A DNA stretch of 64,000 nt from Allokutzneria sp. A3M-2-11 16 (GCF_024213555.1 NZ_JANAVO010000001.1:1116001-1180000), one strand, 5' to 3'; shown: positions 29,133 through 38,303, counted from the first letter of the stretch. Program-made: numbers and translations. Notes: generated by a model not told the origin, from the sequence alone.

Positions 29133-31150
29133 GCACGGGGCGCTGGCTCGACCTGCTCACCGGTGGCAAGGACGCCGATCCGGGCGATCCGGTGATCGCC
29201 GCGGCCATCGAGCGCGCCGAGTCCCGCGCCCGCACTCTTTTGTCCACTATGGACAGATCGCCCGGCAGGACGTCGCTGTGGCCGGACCTCCCCGGCCCAG
29301 GCGTCGAGCACACGACCGCATCGCTGTCCAGACTGCGCGCGATGGCCCTGTCGGCGAGCACCAGGGACGTGGTGACCGAAGCGCTGGAGTGGATCGCGCG
29401 CCACCGCTACCGGGAGGACATGGACGAGGTGGGCAACTGGTGGGAGTGGGAGATCGGCATTCCCAACCTGCTACTGGACACGGTCGTCCTGTCGGGAGCA
29501 CGGATTCCCGCGCTGCTCCGGGCCGTCCGCCGCTTCGTTCCCGATCCGACGCGGCGCACGGCCAACCCAGCCGAGGAGGAGACCGGGGCGAACCGCGCCG
29601 ACAAGGCCTACATCCACCTCCGGCGCGGTCTGCTGAGCGATGACACCAAGCTCGTCGAGGAAGCGCGGCGCGCGCTCGACCAGGTCTACGAGTACGTGAT
29701 CAGCGGCGACGGCTTCTACCGCGACGGCTCCTTCGTCCAGCACCAGCGGCACGCCTACACCGGTACCTACGGCGTGGTCCTGCTCGGCAGCGTGGCGAGA
29801 ACCCTTGCGGTGCTTGGTGATCCGATCCCGGAGACGGTCGAGCGCTGGGTGTTCGACAGTTTCGAGCCGATCACCTTCCGGGGCCAGGTGATGTCGTTCA
29901 CCCGGGGTCGCTCGATCACCAGGAGCACCGACGACCACGCGTGGGGGCGCCAGCTCGTCAGCGCCCTGACCTTGTTGTCCAGCAAGAAGATCGGGCCGCT
30001 CATCGGAAGTCTCGTCCAGTCCGGGGCCTACCAGAGGACAGCGAGCGCGGCCGAGATCGTCCTGCTGCGCAAGGCCGTGGCGCCGCCAGTACAACCGAAG
30101 TCCTCCCACCACACGTTCGCGAACATGGATCGCGCGGTGCACCACCGCGGCGACTGGGTGTTCGCGATTTCCGCGCGCAGCAACAGGATCAACGGTTACG
30201 AGTCGGGCAACGGGGAGAACCTGCGCGGGTGGTACACCGGCGAGGGCATGACCTACCTCTACAACAACGACCTCCAGCACTACTCCGGCGATTTCTGGTC
30301 CACAGTGGACACGTATCGGCTGCCTGGCACGACGACCGCCACTGCGGCGACACATCCCCGCACACCCGCGGACAACCTGTGGTTCGGCGGATTCCGAGGA
30401 CCGGACAAATGGGTCGGCGGAGTCACCCTGGACCACGACAACGGCAGCTTCGGGATGCAGTTCACCGCAGGCCCCGACCAGCTCGACAACGGCCTCCCCG
30501 GAGCGCCGAACTCCTTGCGCGGCACCAAGTCCTGGTTCATGTTCGGCGACGAGATAGTCGCGCTGGGCGCGGGAATCACCAGCGAGGACGGCGACATCAT
30601 CACGACGGTGGAGAACCGCAGGACCTCGGCGAGGTTCACCACCGGACCCGGCTGGGCCCACCTGGCCGGGGTCGGTGGATACGTCTTCCCCGCGAACACC
30701 AACGTCCGCTCCGAGACGGGCGAGTACGCCGTCCTGCTGTTCGACCACGGCCGCAACCCTCGGTCGAACACTTACCAGTACGTGCTCCTGCCCGGGTGCA
30801 CAGCGGAGGAAACAGCGGAACACGCACGGAACCCGAAGTCCGTCGTGCTCGGCAACACCGCGAAGATGCAGGCCGTGCGGCACGGCGGCACCCTCGCGGT
30901 GAACTTCTACGAGCCCGGCGCCATCGAGGACCTGTCCGCCGACAACCCGGCGGCGATCGTGTTCGACCGGCGCACACTGGCCGTCTCCGACCCGACGCGG
31001 TCGCAGGAACCGTTGGTACTGCACGTATTTCGCCCCGAGCTTCGGGTGTCGGCCGCCGATCCCGGTGTGCTGGTGACGGAACTGCCACGGGGGCTGCGCA
31101 TCACGGTCGACGCCGCGGCCGGGAAGACCTACCGCGTGCGCTTCGCGTAG
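29129..31150 (+). CDS. Polysaccharide lyase family 8 (hyaluronate/chondroitin/xanthan lyase type)
   Basis: 673 residues from GTG 29129, whose last bases form the TGA of the previous gene. The alpha/alpha toroid carries the aromatic patch in GNWWEWEIGIPN (W104, W105). The catalytic set matches the known PL8 spacing: N155 in TGANRAD, H205 in VQHQRHAYTG and Y214 in YTGTYG, that is 50 and 9 residues apart. NGYESGNGENLRGWYTGEGM and DTYRLPGTTTAT are further PL8 blocks before the beta-sandwich domains. The enzyme cleaves uronic-acid polysaccharides by beta-elimination. Unusually, no signal peptide is present. It contains GTCCACAGTGGAC at 30298. Confidence 0.92.
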   Translation: MSTGRWLDLLTGGKDADPGDPVIAAAIERAESRARTLLSTMDRSPGRTSLWPDLPGPGVEHTTASLSRLRAMALSASTRDVVTEALEWIARHRYREDMDEVGNWWEWEIGIPNLLLDTVVLSGARIPALLRAVRRFVPDPTRRTANPAEEETGANRADKAYIHLRRGLLSDDTKLVEEARRALDQVYEYVISGDGFYRDGSFVQHQRHAYTGTYGVVLLGSVARTLAVLGDPIPETVERWVFDSFEPITFRGQVMSFTRGRSITRSTDDHAWGRQLVSALTLLSSKKIGPLIGSLVQSGAYQRTASAAEIVLLRKAVAPPVQPKSSHHTFANMDRAVHHRGDWVFAISARSNRINGYESGNGENLRGWYTGEGMTYLYNNDLQHYSGDFWSTVDTYRLPGTTTATAATHPRTPADNLWFGGFRGPDKWVGGVTLDHDNGSFGMQFTAGPDQLDNGLPGAPNSLRGTKSWFMFGDEIVALGAGITSEDGDIITTVENRRTSARFTTGPGWAHLAGVGGYVFPANTNVRSETGEYAVLLFDHGRNPRSNTYQYVLLPGCTAEETAEHARNPKSVVLGNTAKMQAVRHGGTLAVNFYEPGAIEDLSADNPAAIVFDRRTLAVSDPTRSQEPLVLHVFRPELRVSAADPGVLVTELPRGLRITVDAAAGKTYRVRFA

Positions 31151-31153
31151 GTC
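31126..31153. terminator. Compact hairpin at a convergent gene junction
   Basis: GACCTACCGCG (31126-31136) and TCGCGTAGGTC (31143-31153) pair with one bulge and a short loop. The structure includes the stop codons of both the polysaccharide lyase and the TetR gene, which are one base apart. Confidence 0.4.
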
Positions 31154-31769
31154 AGGAACGGACGACGCGGCGCTTGGGCTTGTGGTCCAGGTGGGACAGG
31201 CCGTTCCAGCACAGGTTGACCAGGTGCGCGACGACTTCGTCCTTCTTCGGCTTGCGCGCCTCCAGCCACCACTGGCCGGTCAGCGCGACCATCCCCACCA
31301 ACGCCTGCGCGTAGAGCGCGGCCAGCTTCGCGTCGTAGCCGCGGGAGGAGAACTGCTGGCCGAGGATGTCCTCGACCTGGGTGGCGATGTCGTTGAGCAG
31401 ACTGGAGAAAGTGCCCGTGCTCGCCGCGACCGGGGAGTCCCGCACCAGGATGCGGAACCCGTCGGTGGAGTCCTCGATGTAGTCCAGCAACGAGCTGGCC
31501 GCCCGCTCCAGCAGCTCCCTGGGGTGGTCGGCGACGGAGAGCGCGGAGACCATGCCGTCCAGCAGGACCTGCATCTCGCGGTCCACCACGACCGCGTAGA
31601 GCCCTTCCTTGCCGCCGAAGTGTTCGTACACAACGGGTTTGCTCACCCCGGCGCGGTGCGCGACCTCCTCGATGGAGGTTCCGTCGAACCCCTTCTCCGC
31701 GAACAGCTTCCTGCCGATGTCCAGCAGTTGTTGCCGCCGCTCCTTGCCGGTCATCCGTACACGGGCCAC
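31152..31769 (-). CDS. TetR/AcrR-family regulator (Rv1019-like)
   Basis: 205 residues from GTG 31769, with GGAGGGGGAG upstream. The DNA-binding domain covers RRQQLLDIGRKLFAEKGFDG, TSIEEVAHRAGVSKPVVYEH and FGGKEGLYAVVVDREM, followed by an all-helical ligand domain. In mycobacteria a TetR gene (Rv1019) lies at the corresponding point between glmU and mfd, and this looks like its positional counterpart. Here it lies downstream of a fatty acid desaturase on the same strand, so control of membrane lipid desaturation is a reasonable guess. The ligand is unknown. Confidence 0.88.
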   Translation of the reverse strand: MARVRMTGKERRQQLLDIGRKLFAEKGFDGTSIEEVAHRAGVSKPVVYEHFGGKEGLYAVVVDREMQVLLDGMVSALSVADHPRELLERAASSLLDYIEDSTDGFRILVRDSPVAASTGTFSSLLNDIATQVEDILGQQFSSRGYDAKLAALYAQALVGMVALTGQWWLEARKPKKDEVVAHLVNLCWNGLSHLDHKPKRRVVRS

Positions 31770-31923
31770 CGGAGCTCCCCCTCCTGCGAGGGCGGCACGC
31801 GCGTGTCGACACCGTCGCAAGTGAACTGTGGCGACAAGTTTATGCGCTTCGCCAACGAATTACCGGGGACCCCTGCGAACAGGAGCCCCCGGTGCCGTGC
31901 GTCTCTGTGCTGGTCAGTGCCGG

Positions 31924-32895
31924 TCAGTGTTGGTCGACGGTGATCCGGGCCAACCGCGCCTCGGTGGGCCAGCGGACGTTCCACACCCAGCCGAACTTCT
32001 CGAAGATCCAGATGACCCGAGCGGAGGTGTCGATCTGGCCGCGCTTGACGCCGTGCCGGGCCGAGGTCGGGTCGGCGTGGTGCAGGTTGTGCCAGGACTC
32101 GCCGAAGGACAGGATCGCCAGCGGCCAGAAGTTCGCCGCCTTGTCCTTGGACTTGAACGGGCGCTCGCCGATCATGTGGCAGACCGAGTTCACCGACCAG
32201 GTCACGTGGTGCAGCACCGCGATGCGCACCACCCCGGCCCAGAAGAACGCGGTGACCGCGCCCCACAGGGACCAGGTGATCAGGCCGCCGAGCAGCGCGG
32301 GCAGGCCGAGGCTGAGCACGACCCACACCACGAACAGCTTGTCGACGCGGCGAATGTCCTTGTCCGCCAACAGGTCCGGCGCGAAGCGCTCGGCGTTGGT
32401 GACGTCCCTGCGCAGCATCCAGCCCATGTGCGCGTGCCAGAAGCCCTTGGTCAGCGCCCACGGCGAGGTGCCGTAGAGCCACGGCGAGTGCGGGTCGCCC
32501 TCCTTGTCGGAGAACGCGTGGTGCCGCCGGTGGTCGGCGACCCAGTGCAGGATCGGGCCCTGCACCGCGCTGCTGCCCGCGATCGCGAGCATGACGCGCA
32601 CCCAGCGCTTGGCCTTGAACGAGCCGTGGGTGAAGTAGCGGTGGTAGCCGACGGTCACGCCGAGCCCGCCGATGTAGTAGAAGACCAGCGCCAGCGCCAC
32701 GTCCACCCAGCCGAGACCCCAGCCCCAGACGAAGGGGACGGCCGCGATGAGCGCCAGCGTCGGGATGATCACGAACGCGAACACGACGATCTGCCCGACG
32801 CGGGTGCGGGGCTCGTCGAACATCGGCTTCGGGCCACGCGCGGTCTCCGCGGCGTCAGCCCCAGGTCGCGTGGAGGGCTCGGATGTCAGCGTCAT
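31924..32895 (-). CDS. Acyl-CoA delta-9 desaturase family membrane enzyme
   Basis: A 323-residue di-iron membrane desaturase. The three histidine boxes are GYHRYFTHGSF, VADHRRHHAFSD and SWHNLHHADP, in the usual order and spacing. Hydrophobic hairpins lie before and between them (VFAFVIIPTLALIAAVPFVW, then LPALLGGLITWSLWGAVTAF). It introduces a cis double bond into saturated acyl-CoA to adjust membrane fluidity, with electrons from a ferredoxin or reductase not encoded nearby. Two identical-pattern operator boxes lie 58-84 bp upstream of ATG 32895, suggesting repression by a TetR protein. Confidence 0.92.
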   Translation of the reverse strand: MTLTSEPSTRPGADAAETARGPKPMFDEPRTRVGQIVVFAFVIIPTLALIAAVPFVWGWGLGWVDVALALVFYYIGGLGVTVGYHRYFTHGSFKAKRWVRVMLAIAGSSAVQGPILHWVADHRRHHAFSDKEGDPHSPWLYGTSPWALTKGFWHAHMGWMLRRDVTNAERFAPDLLADKDIRRVDKLFVVWVVLSLGLPALLGGLITWSLWGAVTAFFWAGVVRIAVLHHVTWSVNSVCHMIGERPFKSKDKAANFWPLAILSFGESWHNLHHADPTSARHGVKRGQIDTSARVIWIFEKFGWVWNVRWPTEARLARITVDQH

Positions 32896-32952
32896 GCGTT
32901 GGCTACCTCGTCAGTTCGGCACAGGCGAGTCCGTACGACTCTTCCCTACGGC

Positions 32953-32979
32953 TACGGAACCGTAACCTACGCAAGCGTA
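32953..32979 (-). promoter_or_regulatory. Twin operator boxes upstream of the desaturase
   Basis: TACGGAACCGTA (32953-32964) and TACGCAAGCGTA (32968-32979) share the dyad pattern TACGSAASCGTA and are offset by 15 bp, about one and a half helical turns. They lie 58-84 bp upstream of the desaturase start. Such paired dyads fit a TetR-type repressor binding cooperatively; the TetR gene at 31152 is the nearest candidate. Confidence 0.6.
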
Positions 32980-33120
32980 AGTTGAGCGTGAGCCGCCCGT
33001 CACCCCCCGAGTGACAACTCACGGCGTGTCGCATCAAATCGGGCGTGTCGGACACCGGCTGCCCCGCGATGTGTCGCCGGCCACACCGGCGCCACGCGGC
33101 CGATCGCGGATGATCCCGGC

Positions 33121-34341
33121 ATGACGACTTCCCCCGTCGCCGAGGCCCCGGTGGTGCGGCCGAAGGCGCGGCGCACCACACCCCGCCGCCGCCTGACCGT
33201 CTTCCTCCTGGTCACAGTGCTGCTGCTGGGCGGGGCGGCGATGGGTGGCTCGTACTACTACTCCTCGGTGCTGCTCGTACCGAACCACTCGGCGCCGCGG
33301 TACTACGACGAGGTCTTCGCGGTGCACGACCGCGACGGCGTGAAGAGCGTCACGCTGGCCGAGAACGAGGGCACCCTTCGCCCCGGAACATGGGACATCC
33401 GCTGGTCCACGTCGGTTTCCGGATCGGCGCAGGTCGGCGAGATCCTCGGCCGCTCACCCGGAAAGGTGGAGCGGCGGCTGCTCGGCGGCGCGCAACCGCC
33501 GATCGGTTCCCGCGTCCGGGTGAACGCGGACGTGTGGGGGGCCGGTGATCCGCGCACAGCGTTCGGGCTGGACTTCAGCGAGGTCCTGGTGCCGACCGAA
33601 CTGGGCGGGGCCAAGGCCTGGTACGTCGGCCCGCCCGCCGGGATCGAGCCGGGCACCTGGGTGATCGCGGTGCACGGGCACAACGCCAGCTACACCGAGA
33701 CGCTGCGGATGATCGGGCCGTTGCACCGCGCCGGGCTGGCCTCCCTCTCGATCAGCCACCGCAACGACCGGGACGCCCCCGGTTCCGCGGACGGCCTGCA
33801 CCACCTGGGTGACTCGGAGTGGCGGGACGTGGAGGCGGCGATGCGGATGGCGCAGGGCAACGGCGCCAAGCGGTTCGTGCTCTACGGCTACTCGATGGGC
33901 GGGGCGGTGATCGGCCAGCTGCTCGCCAGGTCGGCGCTGGCCCCCAGGATCGCCGCGGTCGTACTGGACTCACCGGTGGTGAGCTGGAACAAGACCCTCA
34001 CCTTCCAGGCGGAGCAGCGCGGCCTGCCGACCTTCCTGGTACCGCTGACCAAGACCATCAGCAGCTGGCGGGCCGGGCTGGACTTCGACCGGTTCGACCT
34101 GGCGCAGCGGCCTCCCGCGACGCGGCCGGAGACGCTGCTGCTGCACGGGGACGCCGACACCTCCGTCCCGGTGAGCGCCGCCCGCGAGCTGGCGTGGGCG
34201 GCCGGAAAGCTGAACTGGCCGCTGCGCTACACCGAGATGCCGGGGGCCGGGCACGTCGCGCTGTGGAACCACGACCGGGCGAGCTACGAGCGGACGGTGA
34301 CGGGCTTCATTACCAACTCCGTCGCGGCCGCGGGGCGCTGA
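33121..34341 (+). CDS. Membrane-anchored alpha/beta hydrolase
   Basis: 406 residues. An Arg-rich N terminus is followed by one membrane span (LTVFLLVTVLLLGGAAMGG), which puts the remaining chain outside the membrane. The hydrolase domain begins near residue 165: GTWVIAVHGHNASYTET, the nucleophile elbow LYGYSMGGAV, the acidic residue in LLHGDADTSVP and the His in PGAGHVALWNHD. The region between anchor and hydrolase core is a beta-rich domain of about 120 residues. The substrate is unknown; lipid or peptide esters of the cell envelope are plausible. No strong ribosome-binding site is visible before the ATG. Confidence 0.85.
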   Translation: MTTSPVAEAPVVRPKARRTTPRRRLTVFLLVTVLLLGGAAMGGSYYYSSVLLVPNHSAPRYYDEVFAVHDRDGVKSVTLAENEGTLRPGTWDIRWSTSVSGSAQVGEILGRSPGKVERRLLGGAQPPIGSRVRVNADVWGAGDPRTAFGLDFSEVLVPTELGGAKAWYVGPPAGIEPGTWVIAVHGHNASYTETLRMIGPLHRAGLASLSISHRNDRDAPGSADGLHHLGDSEWRDVEAAMRMAQGNGAKRFVLYGYSMGGAVIGQLLARSALAPRIAAVVLDSPVVSWNKTLTFQAEQRGLPTFLVPLTKTISSWRAGLDFDRFDLAQRPPATRPETLLLHGDADTSVPVSAARELAWAAGKLNWPLRYTEMPGAGHVALWNHDRASYERTVTGFITNSVAAAGR

Positions 34342-34351
34342 CCGGGGAAAA

Positions 34352-34390
34352 GCTGTCGGAAAACAGCCAGAAGTGTGGCCTGCCTGCCAC
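34352..34390 (+). terminator. Two short hairpins downstream of the membrane hydrolase
   Basis: GCTGT (34352-34356) pairs with ACAGC (34363-34367), and GTGGC (34375-34379) with GCCAC (34386-34390). They lie 10-50 bp past the hydrolase stop codon and before the tRNA gene. They are weak and lack a T run. Confidence 0.3.
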
Positions 34391-34457
34391 GAACGGCGCG
34401 CGCATGCCACCATGTCGTTGCGTGCGGTAGCGATGCCGTGCGCGATATCGCCCACTA

Positions 34458-34528
34458 TCCGCCGTGGTGTAACGGCAGCACCTCAGATTTTGGTTCTGAT
34501 GGTTCAGGTTCGAATCCTGGCGGCGGAG
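34458..34528 (+). tRNA. tRNA-Gln (anticodon TTG)
   Basis: The 71-nt sequence folds as a standard cloverleaf: acceptor TCCGCCG with CGGCGGA and discriminator G, anticodon stem TCAGA/TCTGA with the loop TTTTGGT (anticodon TTG), and T arm TCAGG-TTCGAAT-CCTGG. CCA is not encoded. It lies between the membrane hydrolase and the first diguanylate cyclase gene. Confidence 0.95.
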
Positions 34529-34617
34529 CGGACGGGCCCTCCCGGTGTACCCGGCACCGGCGAGCGTGCCCGGCACGGTGCCCACGACCACGTCGTGGCT
34601 GTTCACAAGGGGGGTGA

Positions 34618-36540
34618 ATGCACCTGCAGCAGGAGACCGGCGTCGACGGTCCCGCGTACAGCCCGGAAGAGTCCCGCACGGGACGGCGGCGGCTGGAGCA
34701 CCTTCCCCCGGAGCAGACCGACCTGGAGCTGTCCACCCCGGACCTCCCCGTCATCCCGATCCGCGCCCTGCCCGATCCCTCGGACGGGGAAGCGGCGCCC
34801 GTGAGTCACCCAGTGGACCAGCCCGAGCGCCAGGACAGGCATCAGGATGCGCCACCGCCCGCCCTCGCCGAGGTCTCGGACGCGTGGCTGGTCGGTCGTG
34901 CCCGCGAGCTGACCGCGACGGCGCAGTCCAGCGACCTCGAAGCCCAGCTGGCCATCGCGCGCGAGGCCGACGACCTGCTGACCGAGGCGCAGCGGCGGGG
35001 CGAGCCGAGGATGGTCGCGCAGATCCTGCGCTCCTCGGTGATCGTCCGCCTGGTCACGCCCGGCCTCAGCGAGCTGACCGATCCGCTGCTGGAGGAGCTG
35101 CTCAGCCACACCGGCAGGCACGGGCTGATCGTGCTGCGGGCCGACGCGCACGCGCTGGCCGGACGCCGCGCGCTGATGTCGGGCTACGAGGACACCGCGC
35201 TCTCCGAGGTGGCCGCCGCGCTGGTGATGCTGGAGGGCGATCCGGTCCCCGACGAGATCTTCGGCGGCCGCAACTGGGCCCGCCTGCTGGCCGCGGCCTG
35301 GGTCGACATCGGCCTGGTGCTCACCCAGCTCGGCGTCTACGAGCTCGCCGACGAGGTGCTGGCCAGGGCGAACCTCTGCGTCCGGGAGAACGGCGGACCG
35401 CACGAGATCGCCGTGCACATGATCAACCGGGTGCGGCTGCTGCTCGGCTGGGGCCTGCGGCTGGAGCGGGTCGGCAAGGGCGACGAGGCCCTGGACCGGT
35501 TCGCCACCGCCTCCGCGCTCGCCGTCTCGGTGGAGGGCCCGTGGCGGGAGTCGCTGTTCCCGCGCCGCAGCGACCGCCCGGCCGCCGCGCAGGTGCCGAT
35601 GCTGGGCGCGGCGCACGCGCTGGCCCGGCCCGGCCCCGAGCACATCTGCTCGCTGGAGGAGCTGCTCACGCTCTCGATGTACCCCAGGGAGCAGATCGTC
35701 ACCGCGATCGCGCTGTCGCGCTGCCTGGAGATGGCCGGGCGGGACGTGGAGGCGCAGCGGATCCTGGGCACCACGCGCAAGCAGTTGGAGCGCGACACCA
35801 GCGAGCCGACGCTGATGCTGTGCCTGGTCCGCGAGTACGCGCGGCTGTGCGGGCCGGACGGCGGCCAGGAGACGAGCAACGCGCTGGAGGCGTACGCGAC
35901 CGCGCTGGAGCACGAGCTGTGGACGCTGCGCGAGGCGCGGGTCGCCACGCTGCTGACCCGGCTGGAGCACGAGCGGCTCAGCCGCGAACACGGCGCGATC
36001 GCGCAGCAGGCGTTGCAGGACCCGCTGACCGGGCTGCCCAACCGCCGCGCGCTGGACGAGCGGATGGACGCGCTGGTCGCCACCCCGTCGGCCTACCCGC
36101 TGTCGGTGGCCCTGGTGGACCTGGACGGTTTCAAGAGCGTCAACGACCGGTGCTCGCACGCCGAGGGCGACGACGTGCTGCGGGTGATCGCGAGCACGCT
36201 GCGCGACGCGCTCCGCGGTGACGACCTGGTCGGCCGCTACGGCGGGGACGAGTTCGTGGTGCTGCTGCCGGGCGCCCCGCTCGGCGCGGCCGAGGCGGCG
36301 CTGTCCAGGGCGGTCGAGGCCGTGTCGCGGCTGCCGGTGGACTTCTCCCGCGGCGTCACGCTGTCGATCGGCGTGGTCTCGGTGAAGCCCGCCGAGTCCC
36401 CGGGGCAGGCGCTCGCCCGCGCCGACGCCGCGATGTACCAGGCCAAGCGCCAGGGCGGCAGCAGGGTCGCGGTGAGCGGCGCCGACATCGCCGACGATCT
36501 GCCGCACTCGCCGAGCTGGGTGCCGCCGCCCACCCCCTGA
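34618..36540 (+). CDS. Diguanylate cyclase (GGDEF) with helical sensor region, paralogue 1
   Basis: 640 residues from ATG 34618, preceded by AAGGGGGGTGA. The C-terminal GGDEF domain has LTGLPNRRALDERMDAL, VALVDLDGFKSVNDRCSH and the active site RYGGDEFVVLLPG. RGDD, five residues before GGDEF, matches the RxxD product-inhibition site. The 350 or so residues before it are helical repeats resembling TPRs, without membrane spans, so this is a cytoplasmic cyclase making c-di-GMP from two GTP. A disordered Pro/Glu-rich stretch of 90 residues starts the protein. The adjacent gene is a paralogue with the same architecture. Confidence 0.92.
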   Translation: MHLQQETGVDGPAYSPEESRTGRRRLEHLPPEQTDLELSTPDLPVIPIRALPDPSDGEAAPVSHPVDQPERQDRHQDAPPPALAEVSDAWLVGRARELTATAQSSDLEAQLAIAREADDLLTEAQRRGEPRMVAQILRSSVIVRLVTPGLSELTDPLLEELLSHTGRHGLIVLRADAHALAGRRALMSGYEDTALSEVAAALVMLEGDPVPDEIFGGRNWARLLAAAWVDIGLVLTQLGVYELADEVLARANLCVRENGGPHEIAVHMINRVRLLLGWGLRLERVGKGDEALDRFATASALAVSVEGPWRESLFPRRSDRPAAAQVPMLGAAHALARPGPEHICSLEELLTLSMYPREQIVTAIALSRCLEMAGRDVEAQRILGTTRKQLERDTSEPTLMLCLVREYARLCGPDGGQETSNALEAYATALEHELWTLREARVATLLTRLEHERLSREHGAIAQQALQDPLTGLPNRRALDERMDALVATPSAYPLSVALVDLDGFKSVNDRCSHAEGDDVLRVIASTLRDALRGDDLVGRYGGDEFVVLLPGAPLGAAEAALSRAVEAVSRLPVDFSRGVTLSIGVVSVKPAESPGQALARADAAMYQAKRQGGSRVAVSGADIADDLPHSPSWVPPPTP

Positions 36541-36674
36541 TCTCCCGCGCGGAACCCGAATCGGACCCGCTGGATTTTCACTTTCCTGATTCGAGTGTGG
36601 TCCTGGCCACAGCGGTCGTCCTAGAGTGCGGTGGTCCGATCGGAGCAGAAGATCTTCGCGAGGGGGTGCCGCCG

Positions 36675-38303
36675 ATGCCCCGGACCCCGCGCGACGACGA
36701 CCTCCCGAGCGGTGAATGGCTCAACGAGCGCGGGAACGTGCTGGTCGCCCGCGCCCAGAGCGTGCCGGTGCACGAACGCTGGGCCATCCTCGCCGAGGTC
36801 GACGACCTGCTGGCCAAGGCGCGGCTGGTCGCCTCCGGTGAGGTGCTGGCCGCGACGCAGCGCCGGGCGCTGGTGCTGCGGCTGCTGACCAACCCCGCCG
36901 ACGAGGCGGTCGACGCGCTGCTCGACGAGTTGGACGCGACGGCGCGCACCCATGAGCTGCTGCTCTACGAGATCCACCACTACGCGCTGCGCGGGCGGTT
37001 CGCGCTCCGGCGGGGGTTGCAGAGCGACGCGCTCGTCGCGGCGGCACGCGGGCTCGCGATCATGGCCGAGCCGCTCGACCCGCCGGAGGGCACGGCGCCC
37101 GCGGTGTGGGGCAAGAAGGTGGCGTGCGCGCTGCTGACGCTGAGCGGCGCGCTGTCCGGGCTCGGCACCTACGAGCTCGCCGAGGAGACGCTGGACCACG
37201 CGGAGCGCCACATCGCGGCCGACGACGTCCACCAGCGCACGGTGCTCACGGTCAACCGGCTGTGCCTGATGCTGGACTGGGGTCTGCGGCTGGAGCGCGC
37301 CGGCTTCGCCGAGCAGAGCGCCGAGCGCTACGCGGCCGCGGAACGGCTCGCCCACACGGCCGAGGAGCTGTGGGGCGGTTCGATGTTCGCCGAGGACTCG
37401 GCGGGCAAGGCGGCCGACGAGGTCGGGGCCATCGCGGTGGCGCTCGCCCTCGCCGATCCGGACGTCTCGCACGTCGACCGGCTGTTGCGGCTGCGCGAGG
37501 CGTTGCGCGAGCCCAGCGAGCTGATCCACGTGACCATCGCGCTGGCCCGCTGCATCGACGACCCCGGGACCGCGATCGCGTTGATCACCGACCTGCAACG
37601 CGAGCTGAAGAGCAGTACCGAAGCCCGGCTGCTGCGGTTGACGCTGAGCTGGGAGCACGCGCGGCTCTTCGCCGCGCAGAAGGGCTTCGAGCAGGTCGAC
37701 TGCCCCGCCTACCAGCACATGACCGCGATGGAGGAGTACCTCTGGGGCGCCAGGCAGGCGCTCATCGGCACCATCCGGGCCCGGGTGGAGCACGAACGAC
37801 TGGCGAGGACGCACGGAGCCGTGACCAGACAGGCGTTGCAGGACCCGTTGACCGGGCTGGCCAACCGCAGGGGACTCGCCGAGCGGATGCGCGCGGCGGC
37901 GCTGGCCCCCGGCGGGCCCGCGGTCATGGTCGCCGTGCTCGACCTGGACGGCTTCAAGGAGGTCAACGACCGGCTCAGCCACATGGTCGGCGACACGGTG
38001 CTGCGCGCGGTCGCGGACACCCTGCGCGGCGCGGTCCGGGCCGACGACCTGGTGGCCCGCTACGGCGGTGACGAGTTCGTCGTCGTGCTGCCCGGGGTGA
38101 ACACCGAGCAGGCGCGGGCGGCGCTGGAGCGGGCCGTGCAGGCCGTCGCGGGGTTGCCCCGGCCGGTCGGGCACGGGGTCACGCTGTCCGCGGGGCTGAC
38201 CCGGCTGCGCGCGGAGGAACCGGCCGAGGAGACCCTGCGCCGCGCCGACGCCACGATGTACGTGGCGAAACACCAGGGTGGCAACCGGGTGGCGGTCGGC
38301 TGA
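36675..38303 (+). CDS. Diguanylate cyclase (GGDEF) with helical sensor region, paralogue 2
   Basis: 542 residues from ATG 36675, with GAGGGGG upstream. Architecture as in the preceding gene but without the long disordered start: helical repeats, then QDPLTGLANRRGLAERM, VAVLDLDGFKEVNDRLSH and RYGGDEFVVVLPG. RADD supplies the inhibitory RxxD site. EHERLARTHGAVTRQALQDP, linking sensor and cyclase, is nearly identical to the same stretch in paralogue 1, showing tandem duplication. The 134-bp gap between the two genes contains a TGTGG/CCACA dyad at 36596-36611, so it may have its own promoter. Confidence 0.92.
   Translation: MPRTPRDDDLPSGEWLNERGNVLVARAQSVPVHERWAILAEVDDLLAKARLVASGEVLAATQRRALVLRLLTNPADEAVDALLDELDATARTHELLLYEIHHYALRGRFALRRGLQSDALVAAARGLAIMAEPLDPPEGTAPAVWGKKVACALLTLSGALSGLGTYELAEETLDHAERHIAADDVHQRTVLTVNRLCLMLDWGLRLERAGFAEQSAERYAAAERLAHTAEELWGGSMFAEDSAGKAADEVGAIAVALALADPDVSHVDRLLRLREALREPSELIHVTIALARCIDDPGTAIALITDLQRELKSSTEARLLRLTLSWEHARLFAAQKGFEQVDCPAYQHMTAMEEYLWGARQALIGTIRARVEHERLARTHGAVTRQALQDPLTGLANRRGLAERMRAAALAPGGPAVMVAVLDLDGFKEVNDRLSHMVGDTVLRAVADTLRGAVRADDLVARYGGDEFVVVLPGVNTEQARAALERAVQAVAGLPRPVGHGVTLSAGLTRLRAEEPAEETLRRADATMYVAKHQGGNRVAVG

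Noticed and set aside
34458-38303. An integrated element with attachment site at tRNA-Gln
   Set aside because: No integrase and no repeat of the tRNA 3' end was noticed downstream, so an attachment site cannot be supported.
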